Origin: Paramacrobiotus metropolitanus
Lineage: Eukaryota > Tardigrada > Eutardigrada > Parachela > Macrobiotidae
Direction of reading: 5' to 3'
Assembly: GCF_019649055.1 (NCBI RefSeq)
Contig: NW_026570222.1
Span: 2,852,001 to 2,916,000 of the forward strand
DNA: 64,000 bases
This document shows, in pieces, positions 35,601 through 54,846 of this stretch; position 1 is the first letter of the stretch; the number at the start of each line of letters is the position of its first letter. A program made the translations under genes and the position numbers. A model generated the notes under the pieces. That model saw only the letters and a list, made by a program, of their open reading frames with translations. It was not told where the DNA came from and searched no databases.

Positions 35601-36884
35601 TATGGTTGGTATGTGCTGTGAATTTTAGCCTTTGTTGAAAGGTTAAAAATTTGTCATTTTAAAACTTCTTTAAATACGGATATGCTGTAATAACTATGCC
35701 CAAAAAGCACAAAATTGTTAAAGCGGAGTTGTATACAGAAGTATTTACTTTGCGAGAACAAAAGCCATAGTAGATGACAGCTTCTTGTATAAGTTGTACA
35801 TGATCAACTCCTATCTTAATTCTTATCGAGTACTTGTATTTGATAATTTTTAGATTCAATGGTGGAATCTGAACGAAACTCCCTCGTCCAGGAAATTCAG
35901 ACCTTGAGATCCGTTCCCACCCACAAGAACGTCGTGGCAGTGGTTGCCAGCTTGATAAACAATCAGCAGGTGTATCTATTGATGGAATTGTGTTGTTACG
36001 ATCTGCGCACGCTAGCTAAAAGGCGCCGATTCACTTACGACAATGAATTTGCTGTGCATCGCGAATTTCTTGGCTATGCGATTGGTGCGGCGGAAGGCAT
36101 GGACCATTTGTACCGCTACAAAATAATTCACCGGGATTTGGCTGCGCGTAATATTCTGGTGACGGCGGATGGTGTGGCCAAGATATCGGACTTTGGTCTG
36201 TCACGGACGATGCAGAACCGGGATTATTACCGCCAAATTTCCCATGGTAAAGTTCCTTGGAAATGGTTGGCTCCAGAATCACTGGAAAGCTGGTGTTACT
36301 CGACGTGGTCTGATGTGTGGGCGTTTGGTATAACCATGTGGGAACTGTTTTCTTTCGGAGACGCTCCGTATCGTGACATCAGTAGCATCGATATCCTGTT
36401 TCATCGTTTGAAGAACGAGCGTTACGTTATGGCGAAACCGCAGATTTGTCCGGAAAATGTGTAAGTTAAAGTACTTAAACTCAGTAACTCACTTGATGTT
36501 TCTCTAAACGCTTCGCGCTGGCTTGTACTATGTTCTACATAAATATCCGCCGTTGTTATTATATGTACTGCCTGATTCACATTTAAGCCTTTTAAATTCT
36601 GATGTTAGGTACTGACTTCTGGGGCGTACACTGTACAGCTGTATAACTTCCAAATTTGGACCTAACAATAACCACTTGTATTTTAAGATTACTTAATCAT
36701 TGGTAGGAAAACCACGGCACGTAGGCATCACAACATTTCACGTAATACAGCTGCATTTTAGCGGAGTTTGTTTTGCAGGTACGAGATCATGCTCGCCTGC
36801 TGGAATGTTGACCCGAAATGCCGTCCAGGTTTTGCTGCACTCCTGCAGCGTTTGTCAGCTGTTGTGGAATGTTTGCCGTTTTAA
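32697..36884 (+). CDS. Orphan receptor tyrosine kinase with fibronectin III-like ectodomain
   Basis: Nine exons (32697-32838, 33039-33136, 33819-34011, 34303-34538, 34602-34710, 34783-35030, 35123-35372, 35854-36460, 36779-36884) close in frame to 662 aa. The ectodomain has N-glycosylation sites and a fibronectin III-like stretch (VPPAPTNIRW to TYDIKICARGPAG). The transmembrane helix is GIFGGLVGALLIAFVVLYMV, followed by a basic stop-transfer. The kinase has all catalytic elements: GTGEFG loop, VALKTM lysine, αC Glu in VESERNSLVQEIQTL, HRDLAARN, DFGLSR, and the tyrosine-kinase PWKWLAPESL with activation-loop YY (RDYYRQ). The protein ends just after the kinase (CRPGFAALLQR...). Subfamily not recognised. 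The first exon lacks a signal peptide, so an upstream exon is probably missing. Confidence 0.8.
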
Positions 36885-37860
36885 CTCTAGCTACTTTCCG
36901 ACTTCGCATTTTGCATGGTTTTATTTTGTCGTCTTGCAGTTTGGATGTAATCACTTTTCCATTGTCCACCACCACTGCCGATTTTTACGTTTTATTGTGT
37001 AATGGCCAGCTCATTGGTTTTGCCTATCATATCGCATATACAGTACTTTTTGGGTTCATTTTACCGTATCTCTTTGTCTTTATTTAACAGTATTTGAAAA
37101 GCGACTTGTTGCTGCATAATGATTGTTGCTTCTAATGGCCGCGATACATATACACGATATACTCAGTAAGTATTCGTATAATAAATCATTAATTTAACGA
37201 CTGATGGTGCGGATACTTAGTGAAGGGAGCATTCGACCGTCGACGTATGAGTACTTTTAACAACGAAAAATTTCACTCAAGGTTTCTGAAATTCCGTGAC
37301 TTGAATAAAAAATTAGACAACCAGAGGAGGCAAGCGATTGTACTCGTACTTAAAACGACAGCGTACACCAACAGCGAGGAAGAGCAATGATTGTATTCAG
37401 ACAAAAACACTACCGACACCCCTTTTGTGTAAAAACATTTTTTTACCAAAGAACAACGAAGGTACTTAAGCGTACTAAGAATCAATCTATGTTTAGGAAA
37501 AGCTGCCTGCTGGTTAGCAGTGCTGACTGGATTTGAGGAATTCTTTTGTCCTTCCCGCTTTCCGCAGTGACGTAATATGATACATATCGCAGGCTTCATG
37601 CTCACTGTTGTCGGTAGTGTGGTGAAATGAGTCAAATGACACAAGTCACACAACCAATTGTTTCGCAGATTGAGTCCTGTAACCAGTTCGTAGATCCACT
37701 TTCCTTTTCGTATTTGCTTTTTTTTCGAAAAGTTTTCCGATTTGAATTTAACAGAATTGATATCACTTTTGGGTTGGCAACTTGGCAGTGACTTGTTCGT
37801 TTTTCACGGCCGCCACCAGGAAAATCAGCAGCACGCGGCAACACGGAAGGAAGCTTTGGC
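36885..37860. other. Intergenic region, no gene seen
   Basis: Between the receptor kinase and CDPF1. Open frames on both strands lack motifs and splice context. Confidence 0.45.
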
Positions 37861-38217
37861 ATGAACAGCAAAGAGCTGTTTGAATGTTCCAATTGCCATC
37901 TTCAGGAGAAATTTGAAACTTTTGGCAAAGATCCTAACCCAAAGTGGGGCACTCTTGAATACAAAGAAGACCTGTATTTCTTGAGAAATCCTTTCCTTCC
38001 GCCCAACTTACGGCTCCAGGATGCTAGCCAGCCTTTTTTGATTTTGGGTGGTGTTTGCAGTTTTTGTGGACGCGACATCTGCCTCGATCCTGATTGCAGC
38101 ATTTATTACGGCAAACGTTTCTGCTTTCCCTGCGCCAAATTACACCAAACAGAACTTCCAGCCCAGCTGCTTGCTGAGATTGATAAGCGGCTAGAACGAT
38201 CAAAAGCGGAGAACTAA
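37861..38217 (+). CDS. CDPF1: CDPF1, cysteine-rich DPF-motif domain protein
   Basis: Intronless gene of 118 aa. It aligns along its length with the small conserved eukaryotic CDPF1 family, whose function is not established. Visible hallmarks are the N-terminal CSNCHLQ pair, the phrase FLILGGVCSFCGRDICL (family: FLVLGSxCSxC), DPDCSIYYGKRFCFPCAK, and a helical C-terminus. The cysteines form CxxC pairs that probably bind zinc. The DPF motif that names the family reads NPF here (RNPFLPPN). ATG 37861 is the first start and matches the family length. Confidence 0.87.
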   Translation: MNSKELFECSNCHLQEKFETFGKDPNPKWGTLEYKEDLYFLRNPFLPPNLRLQDASQPFLILGGVCSFCGRDICLDPDCSIYYGKRFCFPCAKLHQTELPAQLLAEIDKRLERSKAEN

Positions 38218-38243
38218 CTCGACGACACCAAGACAGTTGAAGT

Positions 38244-38276
38244 GATTATTATTATTTTAAAGTATTATTATTATTC
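38244..38276. repeat. ATT microsatellite
   Basis: Two short runs of ATT repeats separated by TTTAAAG, in the 5' flank of PDRG1. Confidence 0.8.
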
Positions 38277-38339
38277 ATTGTTGGTACGAGTATCTCCGGC
38301 CTGTTTGGATATCTCTCGGAGTGAAATTTGCAATCAGCA

Positions 38340-39169
38340 ATGGATAAACTAACGACGGATGAACTGCTGAAGAGTTTGTTTGATGTGGAAAAGCTAGGAG
38401 ATGAAATCATCGCAGATCGCCACCGCATCGTGGACATGGACCGTATTCGGAATAAGAACCGAGAAGCTCTTGGGTGAGTGATGCCGATGCGTCGTGGCCC
38501 CGCTTTAAACGCGTGTCACTGCACTGACTGCAGTTGCTGGATTCAGTTATTTGAATCTGTGTAGTGATCGTGTGGCTGATTATTGAAGGCAGTTAAAGCG
38601 CCCCAGTGAACTGACATCTAGAGAGCAACATGTGTGGATGAATATTGGAGATATGTTCATCAGGACCAGCAAAACAAACCTGGTGACAATCCTCGAAGAA
38701 GGTACTTACTGAAAGCCTAAAGAAAGCAGAGCTTGTTTTTAAAGATCCCATAATAACAATCATGCGTTTTTCATTCCGTTCGTCTACGGTTTACTAATCG
38801 ATGCAGAAGTTGATAGTATTTATTACATAAAGTAGTTACTGTTAAGTACTTAACTTTATTAATAGAAGTATTTGTAATTTTATTAGCAACAATATTTTGT
38901 AAGCGCTTAATAACAGCAAGAGAATTATACTGCATGGATACGAGCACAAATTTTCAATTGGAGACTGATAAGTTAACATATATTGGGTCTTTGTAGATCA
39001 GAAATATCTGGACTCTGAAATTAGTACGATTCGAACGAAACTGAAGCCGAAAGTATTTGAAATAAGCAGGTCACTTGGTAAACCCGAGATGAAGGGATTT
39101 GATTTGCAACCCCTCACGAAGGAAGAAATGGATGGCGTTCGACAAATCGCAGGCCTACCGCCTACTTGA
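38340..39169 (+). CDS. PDRG1: PDRG1, prefoldin-like subunit
   Basis: PDRG1 (p53 and DNA damage regulated 1) is a beta-prefoldin-like protein of the R2TP/URI prefoldin-like chaperone complex. Three exons (38340-38473, 38589-38701, 38997-39169) close to 139 aa, near the vertebrate 133. Diagnostic segments: the first helix EKLGDEIIADRHRIVDMDRI with RNKNREAL, the hairpin WMNIGDMFIRTSK, and the second helix plus tail (GKPEMKGFDLQPLTKEEMDG). The exon 2 acceptor at 38588 is the only one that keeps the frame. It lies 122 bases behind CDPF1 on the same strand. Confidence 0.9.
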
Positions 39170-39597
39170 TAATTGCCTTCTTAAAATGTGAACAGCGAAA
39201 CTGCTGTAGCATTGTGCCTGTGTCTTTGTTTTCCAGAAATTAAATATATTTTCTTTATGATGTTTTATGGCTTAAATGTACTAAAGCACAACCATGAAAT
39301 GTTGTACCGGGTCCGGGTGATTTTTAAAGAGCCAAGCGAAACAAAATTACAAAAGCTATCTCTTGAATCCTTGATATTTGTCGTTTGCAAAACAGCCGTG
39401 GTTGAAGTGGTGACAACAACAAGAAGCAAGCGGATGTTTCAACGTGCTGCCGTGCACCCAGCTGGCTTTTACAAGTCATGTAAATTTACAAGTGGATCAT
39501 CGCAATAATAGCGATCGGTTCTTTTAATTTTCAGTACTGTAGTCAATACATTAGTGGACCGCTGGACAATCAGTCGTAAGTATGTCCGCACAACAGT
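39170..39597. other. Tail-to-tail intergenic region PDRG1-BYSL
   Basis: A plus-strand open stretch (39188-39508) starts with GTG only and shows no motif. I take it as 3' flank. Confidence 0.45.
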
Positions 39598-41609
39598 TCA
39601 TTCTTCCATTGGGATAGCTTGCTCAATATCTCGACTTTTTGCGTTAATCAATTCGCGGCGAATTTCCGGTGAGAGCTGATAATGGTACTGATGGCTGGTC
39701 AATTCTATTAGTCCTTCCTTCTGCTCACTGGCCAAATCTTCTTTATAGCGCTGCACAAAAGTCAGAAGGCTTTGGTGCCAAAGGACAGGCAACTTTCGTT
39801 TCTCACTCATGAATCTGGAAGTGAAATAAGCTCGATGAAACGATTAAATTCGTTTGCAAGACAATTTGTGCTTTTGAAAGCATGTATGCAATTGCCTGAT
39901 AAAGTGGTACACCGTAGCATCAATAACTGGGCAAGGAAGTGCATATTTTTTATCCAGTAAAGTCCGGAGGAAAACGCTGTTGGCACCGGTATAATTCATT
40001 TCGGCGATTTTCATTATTGCAGCAGCAGAGTGTAACATGGGAATGGAATTTTTCGCCATCACGCTGCTAACAATCACGGCTTCTCGAAGAGTGCAGGTCC
40101 CACTCTGGACAACAAACGTTTGTCACCCAGATAACCAAAAAGTATCAAGCAAGCAATTTAGGTACTGTAATCGCTACCTCACAGAGTGGTAACAAAAATC
40201 CTTTGAAAAATGCTCCCGGTTTGAATAAAGACTTTCGAAGTGCTTGATACAGATGGAAATTTAAGCGTTTGTACTCAGCGATATCATCCCGTATCCGAGG
40301 AAGCAAAACCAAAAAATAAAACCTAAAAACAATTATAAACAGTGCAAATACAGCAAATGCAAAACACTATAATTATGATCACTAAAGGTAGTGCTAATTA
40401 TTTCCCCATTTTCGCTGTGCGTAACTTTTTCACCTACCTCTGGGCGAGTCGATCTTTCAAATTCGAAGCGAATAATCGAGTGGCTTGAAACATAGCAGCA
40501 GCTGACCAATTTTCAGGTTCTGTCACGTATAGAACCTAAAAACAAGCGCGTCAGTATTCAGTTGTCAGCAGAAAGCAATGCGTGACTTCCCAACCGAAGC
40601 AGTCACTTCGATATTTAACATCTCATGATGCTTAATCGCAAAATTTAATATTTAATGTTGCTTAATCAGAAGATCTTCCTTAATAACAAAACACAAAGTT
40701 GCATTATCCTTTTAGTCTATATTAACTTGAACTCGCTGCTCCTGAAATGAGATGTTGTGCAACCGTAAGTAACAAACCTGTTCCCAATTCGGCATTTTCG
40801 GAATAACTTTAAATGCTTTAGGCAATTTTCCGCTGCGATACTTCTTGAGAACATCTCGCACTCCTTGGTACAGTTCGATCAGTTCCGGATGCAGTTTCTG
40901 CACAATCAAGCTGGCTGGTTCTGATACGGCTGTTTCCAGTTCAGTTTTTTTCTCGGATAGCCTCCCGCGCAAGATCTCCTGGAGGGATTTCCGCGCAGGC
41001 GCATCTTTGGTCATGAACATCTCCAAAGCCTGCTCATCCTCCTCTGAGATATTCTATCAAATACGAGTAACTCAGGGTAACGCGCAGTGTCGCACGAAAG
41101 AAGCAGAATCCGTACAATGGGCTCGTAGAATTCATTGGCATCCTCGCCGGGTTCCTCCTGGTCCTCGTATATATCTCCCTCAGCATCAGAGCCAGCTTTG
41201 CCCGCTGTTGACGGCTTAAAACTACAATCATCCTGCAGGTTACATCGGAACCCACTCTCCCTAAATCGATCAATGTTTCAAAGCCAACAGCGTTTTTCTT
41301 ACATGGCTGAAGAGGTTTTCGGGGCAGGTTCCAGTCCGACAGTCTCTTCCAGCTCTTCCTGTTGCTCACGAGCCTGACGAAGGATCTTTTCCGACAGATT
41401 ACTTTCAACATACTACGAAGAAAGATGCCATGGGTATAATGAAACAAAATGATGCAAGATGAATCAACCTTCTCGTGAACATCATGGCGCTTGCGTTCTT
41501 TGGTGCGAGTTGTTGGTTTCGCAGTTTCATCTTGGATAATCTGATGGGTCAGGGACTGATCCTTCGTGCGCTGCTGCTTAGACAACTTCAGCCTCTTAAT
41601 TTTACCCAT
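39598..41609 (-). CDS. BYSL: Bystin (ENP1), 40S ribosome assembly factor
   Basis: Bystin is a nucleolar factor needed for pre-40S maturation and export. Eight minus-strand exons close to 446 aa (human about 437): 41469-41609, 41303-41412, 41116-41260, 40778-41053, 40438-40535, 40178-40322, 39896-40104 and 39598-39814. Family segments: [11 protein letters not shown] start, acidic middle, [77 protein letters not shown], and [20 protein letters not shown] near the end. Intron 7 begins with GC, not GT: conservation of [17 protein letters not shown] across the junction requires the donor CAG|GCAATT (39894-39895 on the minus strand). Transcribed away from NPRL3. Confidence 0.92.
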
Positions 41610-42162
41610 TTTCACGCAAAACGTTTTTGTTAAATTCGAGTAAAAGAAACGAAATATAATGAACAGCGTTCCCTTCGAAGTGAAGCTTCGTTTACTGAAA
41701 ATCACAAAACTATTCCGAAAAACGGAAAAAGTTTCATCTGACTTGTGCTAAGGCTGTGTGTCGCAGACTCACAGGCCTCCTAGTCAAAATGCAACTGACT
41801 GTCTCCTCATGGGTGTTCAGTAGGTGCCTAGATTTTTTATCGTTAAATTCGTATTTTTCTGATTTTCCTGCTTCCAGGCTGTTTTCTCGCAGTTCGCATT
41901 GGGCGCAAAGTAATTTTTTGTAAAGGAATTTTTTTTAAATATTTTATTTGTGTTAGATTTTAGAAGAACCTTTCTTTTCCGATGTTCAGACCTGCTGCAT
42001 GCTGGACCATCTGTCAGTCCGCACAGCAGGAAGGCGATGTGTTTACAATTTACTTACTGCATATTCAGCAGGTTTTATTTTACGACTTTGCTGAGCCATC
42101 AGCAGCTGCCATAAGACAAGCTGCTGTCATTTTCGTTTTCTCGAAAACCCATTGATTCAAAG
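41610..42162. promoter_or_regulatory. Divergent promoter region BYSL/NPRL3
   Basis: 553 bases between the two start codons, containing both promoters and 5' UTRs. No specific element could be assigned. Confidence 0.45.
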
Positions 42163-44580
42163 ATGGATGTCAGCTCGCTGGACCCGATAGGGATTTTTTT
42201 GGCCATTTCAGGAGCCAAAGGAGAAAAACTACTTTTTCGCTACCCGTTTGAGCTTACGGAGAAGCGGAAGGTGCCTCGTGGAACTAATCCGTACTCGCTG
42301 ATAATAACCGAAGATGCTCAAAATCGTCCCTCGCAAGCCGAGGCGGATGATGCTAACAGGAAATCACACCGATCCTCCTCGCTGATTGATGAGCTGAGCA
42401 TTGGTGCTTCAGGCACCTCTAGTGGAAGACAGCGCTTGAAACTGTTCGAGGACAAGATCTTAGGCAATGTCTTCAGTGTCCGCAATACGATGTGCAACCG
42501 GAAGTTCGAATGCAAAATCGATGATGTAACTTTTGTCGGACATCCTCAACTTGTCCAGACTGCTCATGTGGTGAAAAAGGTAGGGAGCTTATTTTCAGAT
42601 ACAACCCGAATTGCAAAGCATTTCACGTAATATTACTGGAAGTACGCCGGAAGCAAGTACAATCATTATGTTGACTCTTGTTTTGGGCTTTTTATTACAG
42701 TAATGAGTGAGTAATCATGCAGAAATTTACGCTGCAGTCTGTACAGATATAGTGCATGATTTGGTCGAGCTGTGGTCAAGAGCTGCTTCTGTCATTTGTT
42801 AAGTAAAATTTTTTTAAATTTGAACTCTGTGTTGAATTATTAAGCCTCTTTTTGCCGCTATACAGTGCCCAGTTCAAAATAACTTCAAATTATAAAACAA
42901 GGTGATGTTTTGCCGTATTGTTGTAGTTGACTGCAAATTGTCTCGTTAGCACCAATTAGCTGATGTTCTGTAAAAATTAAAGTTAAGATTATTTGCAGAC
43001 ACCTTCCTCCGACAAATGCCAGAATGAATACGCGCCGCCCCGCACTGCTCTTTCAGCGGTTCCTTCGTCTTCCCTCCATATGTTCCACATTTTGTTTGCC
43101 CTCTCTGGTGAACAAATTACCCAGTTCGTGGTCGACAGCTATCATCGTTTAGCGCAGAAATTAGCCATTGCCATCAATCATGAAGAGAGCCGCGAAGGAT
43201 ACCTCAACAAGATGGTGAAACAGATGATCGCGCTGCTGGACATGCACCAGAGCATCGACTCCGATTCGCAGAAAACGGATAAGACCAATCCTTTTGTGAT
43301 CGTCCTGGAGAAAAATCTTCTGGCCAAGACATTGAAGCAGGTATTTGACGAGATTGTGCGAAGAGGGACTATTAATGTGCGAATAAATGACTGGGTCCAA
43401 GTCAGCTTTTGTTTGCTGCCAAAAATCCATCGCAATTTGGAATTGACGGATGAGGCTATCCGAGAACAGGTGGGAATTTTTTGCTTGCCTGGCAGATGAG
43501 ATACTTTTGGAATTAACTGTACTGTGGTACACAATACACATGAATCTTTTATCACAAATTGGTTAAAGTAAAGCACTTTTCAAGATAAAAAATTTCGAGC
43601 AGAGATTTAGCATTCTTGCTTGAAATCGGTATTGATTTCTGCAGTTGCGTTCGGGCATCATTCTGATTTCTGAAATTTGGTGTTCCCTGCTAACACCTTG
43701 CTGAACATTACAGATTACAAAAATGCGTCCATATCATGGATTGTTGCTTTTGGAATCGGAACAGGATATTTTTGCTGACCTGCCCATTGATGCATCTCCG
43801 AGCCTTGTGCGTTTTATCCGGATTATTTCACCTTTAAGCAATTTCCAGTTGCTTGCAATGGAAGCCGGTGTCACATTGTCGCAGGTGTATGCCATGGCCG
43901 GTCACTTGATTTACTGGGCGAAAGCGCGTTTGATTTTTCCGGTGTGCGAGAATAATGTCTATGCGCTCGCTCCCGACGCATCAACTAAAGTCATCTCGGA
44001 CACTTGTGATGAATTCGCACAGAAATTTCCCGGTATGAATTTGATTGAAATACTTTCGGATTTTTCTTTGCCATTGCCGTTAAGGGATATGATCAATCCT
44101 TTCACGGAGAATATGGATACTGGAAAGCTGACGCAGATTGTCATCTGGTGCTTGAAGCGAAATCTGTTGATACAGCTGCACACATACGTTTATTTGATCC
44201 CCAACTCGGTAGACAATTTGCGACATCTTCAGATGGAAGGGCTGAATTGGTTAACTATGCCCCATGATGTAAAGAAAAAGGTCACGGCTATCCCGGTGGC
44301 GGGAAATGAGAACCATCACAACCAGGATCTGGCAGTTTTTATAAAGCTGTTGCCGTATTTTCGCGGAAATGCCCACTTAGAGGAAATGATGTTCAATGCC
44401 AACATTAAACGATCTCAGCTTATGACCATTTTGGATAAATTTCGCGATGTCCTGATTACCGTTGTACACGAGGATCCCAGTCTTCCTCCCGCTCTGGCAT
44501 GTACAGTGGGAAGTCACTCTCTTAATGCGCGTCGTCATTTTTCGGTGTCGGTTAGTGCACACAGTATCGCGCAGTCGTGA
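42163..44580 (+). CDS. NPRL3: NPRL3, GATOR1 complex subunit
   Basis: NPRL3 with NPRL2 and DEPDC5 forms GATOR1, the lysosome-surface GTPase-activating complex for RagA/B that shuts off TORC1 when amino acids are scarce. Three exons (42163-42579, 42999-43469, 43714-44580) close to 584 aa, close to human (569). The N-terminal longin-like part begins DPIGIFLAISGAKGEKLLFR, then ILGNVFSVRNTMCNRKFEC, MFHILFALSGE and YHRLAQKLAIAINHEE. The second half has MRPYHGLLLLESEQDIFADL and a winged-helix-like stretch (SNFQLLAMEAGVTLSQVYAM), then HLIYWAKARLIFPV as in the family. The start ATG matches the family N-terminus. Confidence 0.92.
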
Positions 44581-45497
44581 TTTTTGGTATATTTGTTTGC
44601 AACGGCGCGACTGGCTTTGCCATATCGGTGATTTACTGAGAGCAGCTGTTCAGGTCCTAACAAGGAGAATACTGCTGCCGACAGTGACAAATGTTTTTAT
44701 AATTTTATGGAACGTTTTATTAGCATGTTCTTATAGTAGAAGATGTTTAATTTGGGATGGGCTTTGATTAGTTCTGTTTGACTTAAACTGGAAATGGTTT
44801 TATTTTTGAATTTTTATTGATTTTAATGTTTACTTGAGTACAGTAATTATGCTATATCTTCTTCGGAGCTGTTCTTGCTTGTATGAACAAAATTCAGTAT
44901 TCCGTTTATTTTTCAGTCAGTGCATCTTTTGTATGGGCACATAGTGCGCCGTCAGATAAACGAATACTATAGTTACTCGTTATAGATCTGCGAATTCGCG
45001 GGCTCTACTGTAGCCTCGAGACAACACATCCAGTTTTTGCGCTACTGTTTGTTTTTATATGAGTATAGTACACAAACTGTAACTGCGATGCAATGACGTT
45101 CTGATCTGTGGATATTATTGTGTACTATCTTTCAAGTTTCGACAATATCTCCGTACAAGTAACGCCGTCTTGAACTGGTGCCTTGTCTTGGGATAGCTCG
45201 CTTTCAGGATTAATTACCGCAGTTTTGCCGGGACAATGCAAAACAGCGGTGATATGATTGTACTAGTCTGATGATAAGATTTTGCCCAAGCCTACATCAA
45301 GCGCTTCGCAAAACTTGACATTCTTATCTACGCAGCATAAGTTATGCTATCTGTGCATACGCACCTCCTACATGATTACCGTGTTTGATTACAGGCAAAA
45401 AGAGTAATTACAAGGGAAAACATCTATCCTGTCAGTATTATTTTTAAATCGAGATATCGCAGCTCTCGATTTTAAAAGTGGCCTTGTCTGCAGAACC
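44581..45497. other. Intergenic region NPRL3-amylase 1
   Basis: NPRL3 3' flank and amylase promoter region. No gene seen. Confidence 0.45.
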
Positions 45498-49331
<3,834 letters not shown>

Positions 49332-49975
49332 CGTGCCGGTAACTCAACGAGTCTGCATCACTCAACGTGAAGCGCGGTTCCTTAGTATGTCATGATTTTT
49401 GTTACGATTTTTATGAAGTTCACTGCCAGCGCTTTGTGAGTTTTACATTTTTTGTATCGTGATGCCAGAGCAGCCTTTCTGAGTACATGAGGTTTTGGTT
49501 AGGGATGAAAAATCGGCTGCAATAAAAAAAACATTTGGGTTTTAAGCAGTTAGTACTTGCGCTAACAGTTTTTATTGCATGTAATGTAATATTGAATACA
49601 CTGCTGCATCGTCACATCGTGCAGCAATGGTTTAATCGTTATTGTGAAGAGGAATATTACTTACCTTAGTAAGCGGCGTAATTATGTTACCATTCCCTCT
49701 TTATGTTGCAAGCAGCAGTGAAATCATTTTGCTCATTCACATTCAAATCAGTGAGATTGTTCACAGGTTACTTGAGATAGATGGGTGAAAAACAACAATT
49801 TTATACGAGTTCAACATCCTAAAATAACCCAAATGACAAAACGCAAGCAGATCACATTAAGTATCTGAAAGGTCGGAAATTTAAACACTGCAAACAGAGA
49901 AATGGTGGTATGCAATTAACACGATATATACAATCACATCCGGCAATTTAAAAGACTGATCGCCAAGTTTTGCGT
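49332..49975. other. Intergenic region between the convergent amylase genes
   Basis: 3' flanks of both amylases, 644 bases. No long inverted repeat or other gene seen at the axis of the duplication. Confidence 0.5.
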
Positions 49976-53174
<3,199 letters not shown>

Positions 53175-54846
53175 GCTGACTGGTGTACCGTTGTGGGTAG
53201 TTTACGGTTTGAGTTTCGGTAGCCTTCTTCGATCACAAAATATTTTGTACATTTACTCGTACAATATTTGACTCCAAACTTTGCTATCACAACTACCGGG
53301 AGCTTTTTATATCCGATTAAACATTACGGTGTTAATTTTGCCCTTGTTGTATGCATCGATATGAAGATCTGTATTATCGCAATGCATTTTAGTGCTGGCA
53401 TTGTCTTGTCTCTTTTACAAAGTTATGCTGATAGGACTGCTTAAACAATCACTTTTGGTTAAAAATGATAATGTGGTTATCAACCGTTTTCACTTAGCAC
53501 CTTGAAAAATTCCGTTAATTTACAGCGATGGACTGCGTGATCTATTCCTGGTCAAGCAGTGACTTCTTGCTCGTATGCAATCGCCGATTGTACGCAATGT
53601 GTTGTCGTAATCAGTGCCAGGCGACACTGTGTCACCGGCATATCAAAGCGCACAATAAAAATGCTAAAGTTTATTCTGTAAAGCTGTGATTAGGTGACCT
53701 CAACGTGACGTAGCTTCGTCCAGTCGGCGGTGCGCAGTAACTGAAAATCGTTGCTTAAGTCTGCATTAAATACATTCACGGAATTATCATGACGTATTAA
53801 GCGTAGCACCATAAGCGTAGCGTAGCATCAAAACCAAATACCGCGTTATATTAATCGAAGCTTCCTAGTAAGGCCATTAAATAATTTTGAAAATTAAGCC
53901 CGTTGCAACGATACAAGATAAAGTACTGCCTTTATAAACGTATTATAATTTATAGGTAGCGGCAAAGCCGATCACGATCTTGGTTAGGTCAAAATCACAC
54001 CTATATATATGATCGTCATAATCGATTCGATTCATTCGAAAATACGTAATCACTGTCGACTATTACATTAACAAACAGACTGCGGCCGACAGCCCGACGC
54101 GGGGCCTCGTAAGGGCAGGCCTCGTTATGCACCTCCGGTGCATACGATTGTCTGTAATACTGTAGACCGTCAGCTAACGGCGAAAAAGTTTTCTGGTTGT
54201 GATAATGTGAAGGATGAGGCCTAAGCCAGCATATTAAGGAATTATTCTGGTAGATCTGCATTTTCCTGTACGGGTATCACTGTAGTAACGATTGGCGGAA
54301 GTACAGATATTACAGCAATATTTTCAGCAGCAATATTTTTTATATACTACAGGAGCAGTGTTTGGTGCATCTGCTGAGGAATAAAATGTGGCATTATAAT
54401 AGCGACCACTAAATGAAACGTACGTACAAAGTAGGTATGAGTTAGCGCATTATAAAAACATACATTATTTTCACAATCATGTCATTTGTACTCCATCGGT
54501 CAAATAAGCACCACCAGTGATGGACTCGAAGGTATCGAATCCGCAGACCAAGTTCAAGCAACTTTTTATAAAGTGTTTTGTAAATTGTTGGAATTACTTC
54601 TTCCGCATCTCGGCAGATCGTTGAATTTCTTATCACATCAATGAACAAAATTTGGCTCTGATGTGACGTGTATTTTGAGTTTAAATCCACAGTAGCATTT
54701 TCTGATAACACCAAACGAATCTGCTTTATTTTTGAATTCAGCCAACTCGCCGTAAACTGCGCTGTATCGTTGCATCATTTCGCCGGGTTTCGCATTTTAT
54801 ACTCTGATACTGGTCGGCAACATGACCTTTCCTTAATAGCAAACAC
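53175..54846. other. Intergenic region, no gene seen
   Basis: Divergent flank between amylase copy 2 (-) and the cadherin-like gene (+). Includes a locally GC-rich patch at about 54070-54140. Minus-strand frames at 54016-54261 and 54442-54714 have no motif or splice support. Confidence 0.45.

Noticed and set aside
39188-39508. Plus-strand frame of 106 codons behind PDRG1
   Set aside because: Starts only with GTG, has no recognisable domain, and lies in the expected 3' flank.
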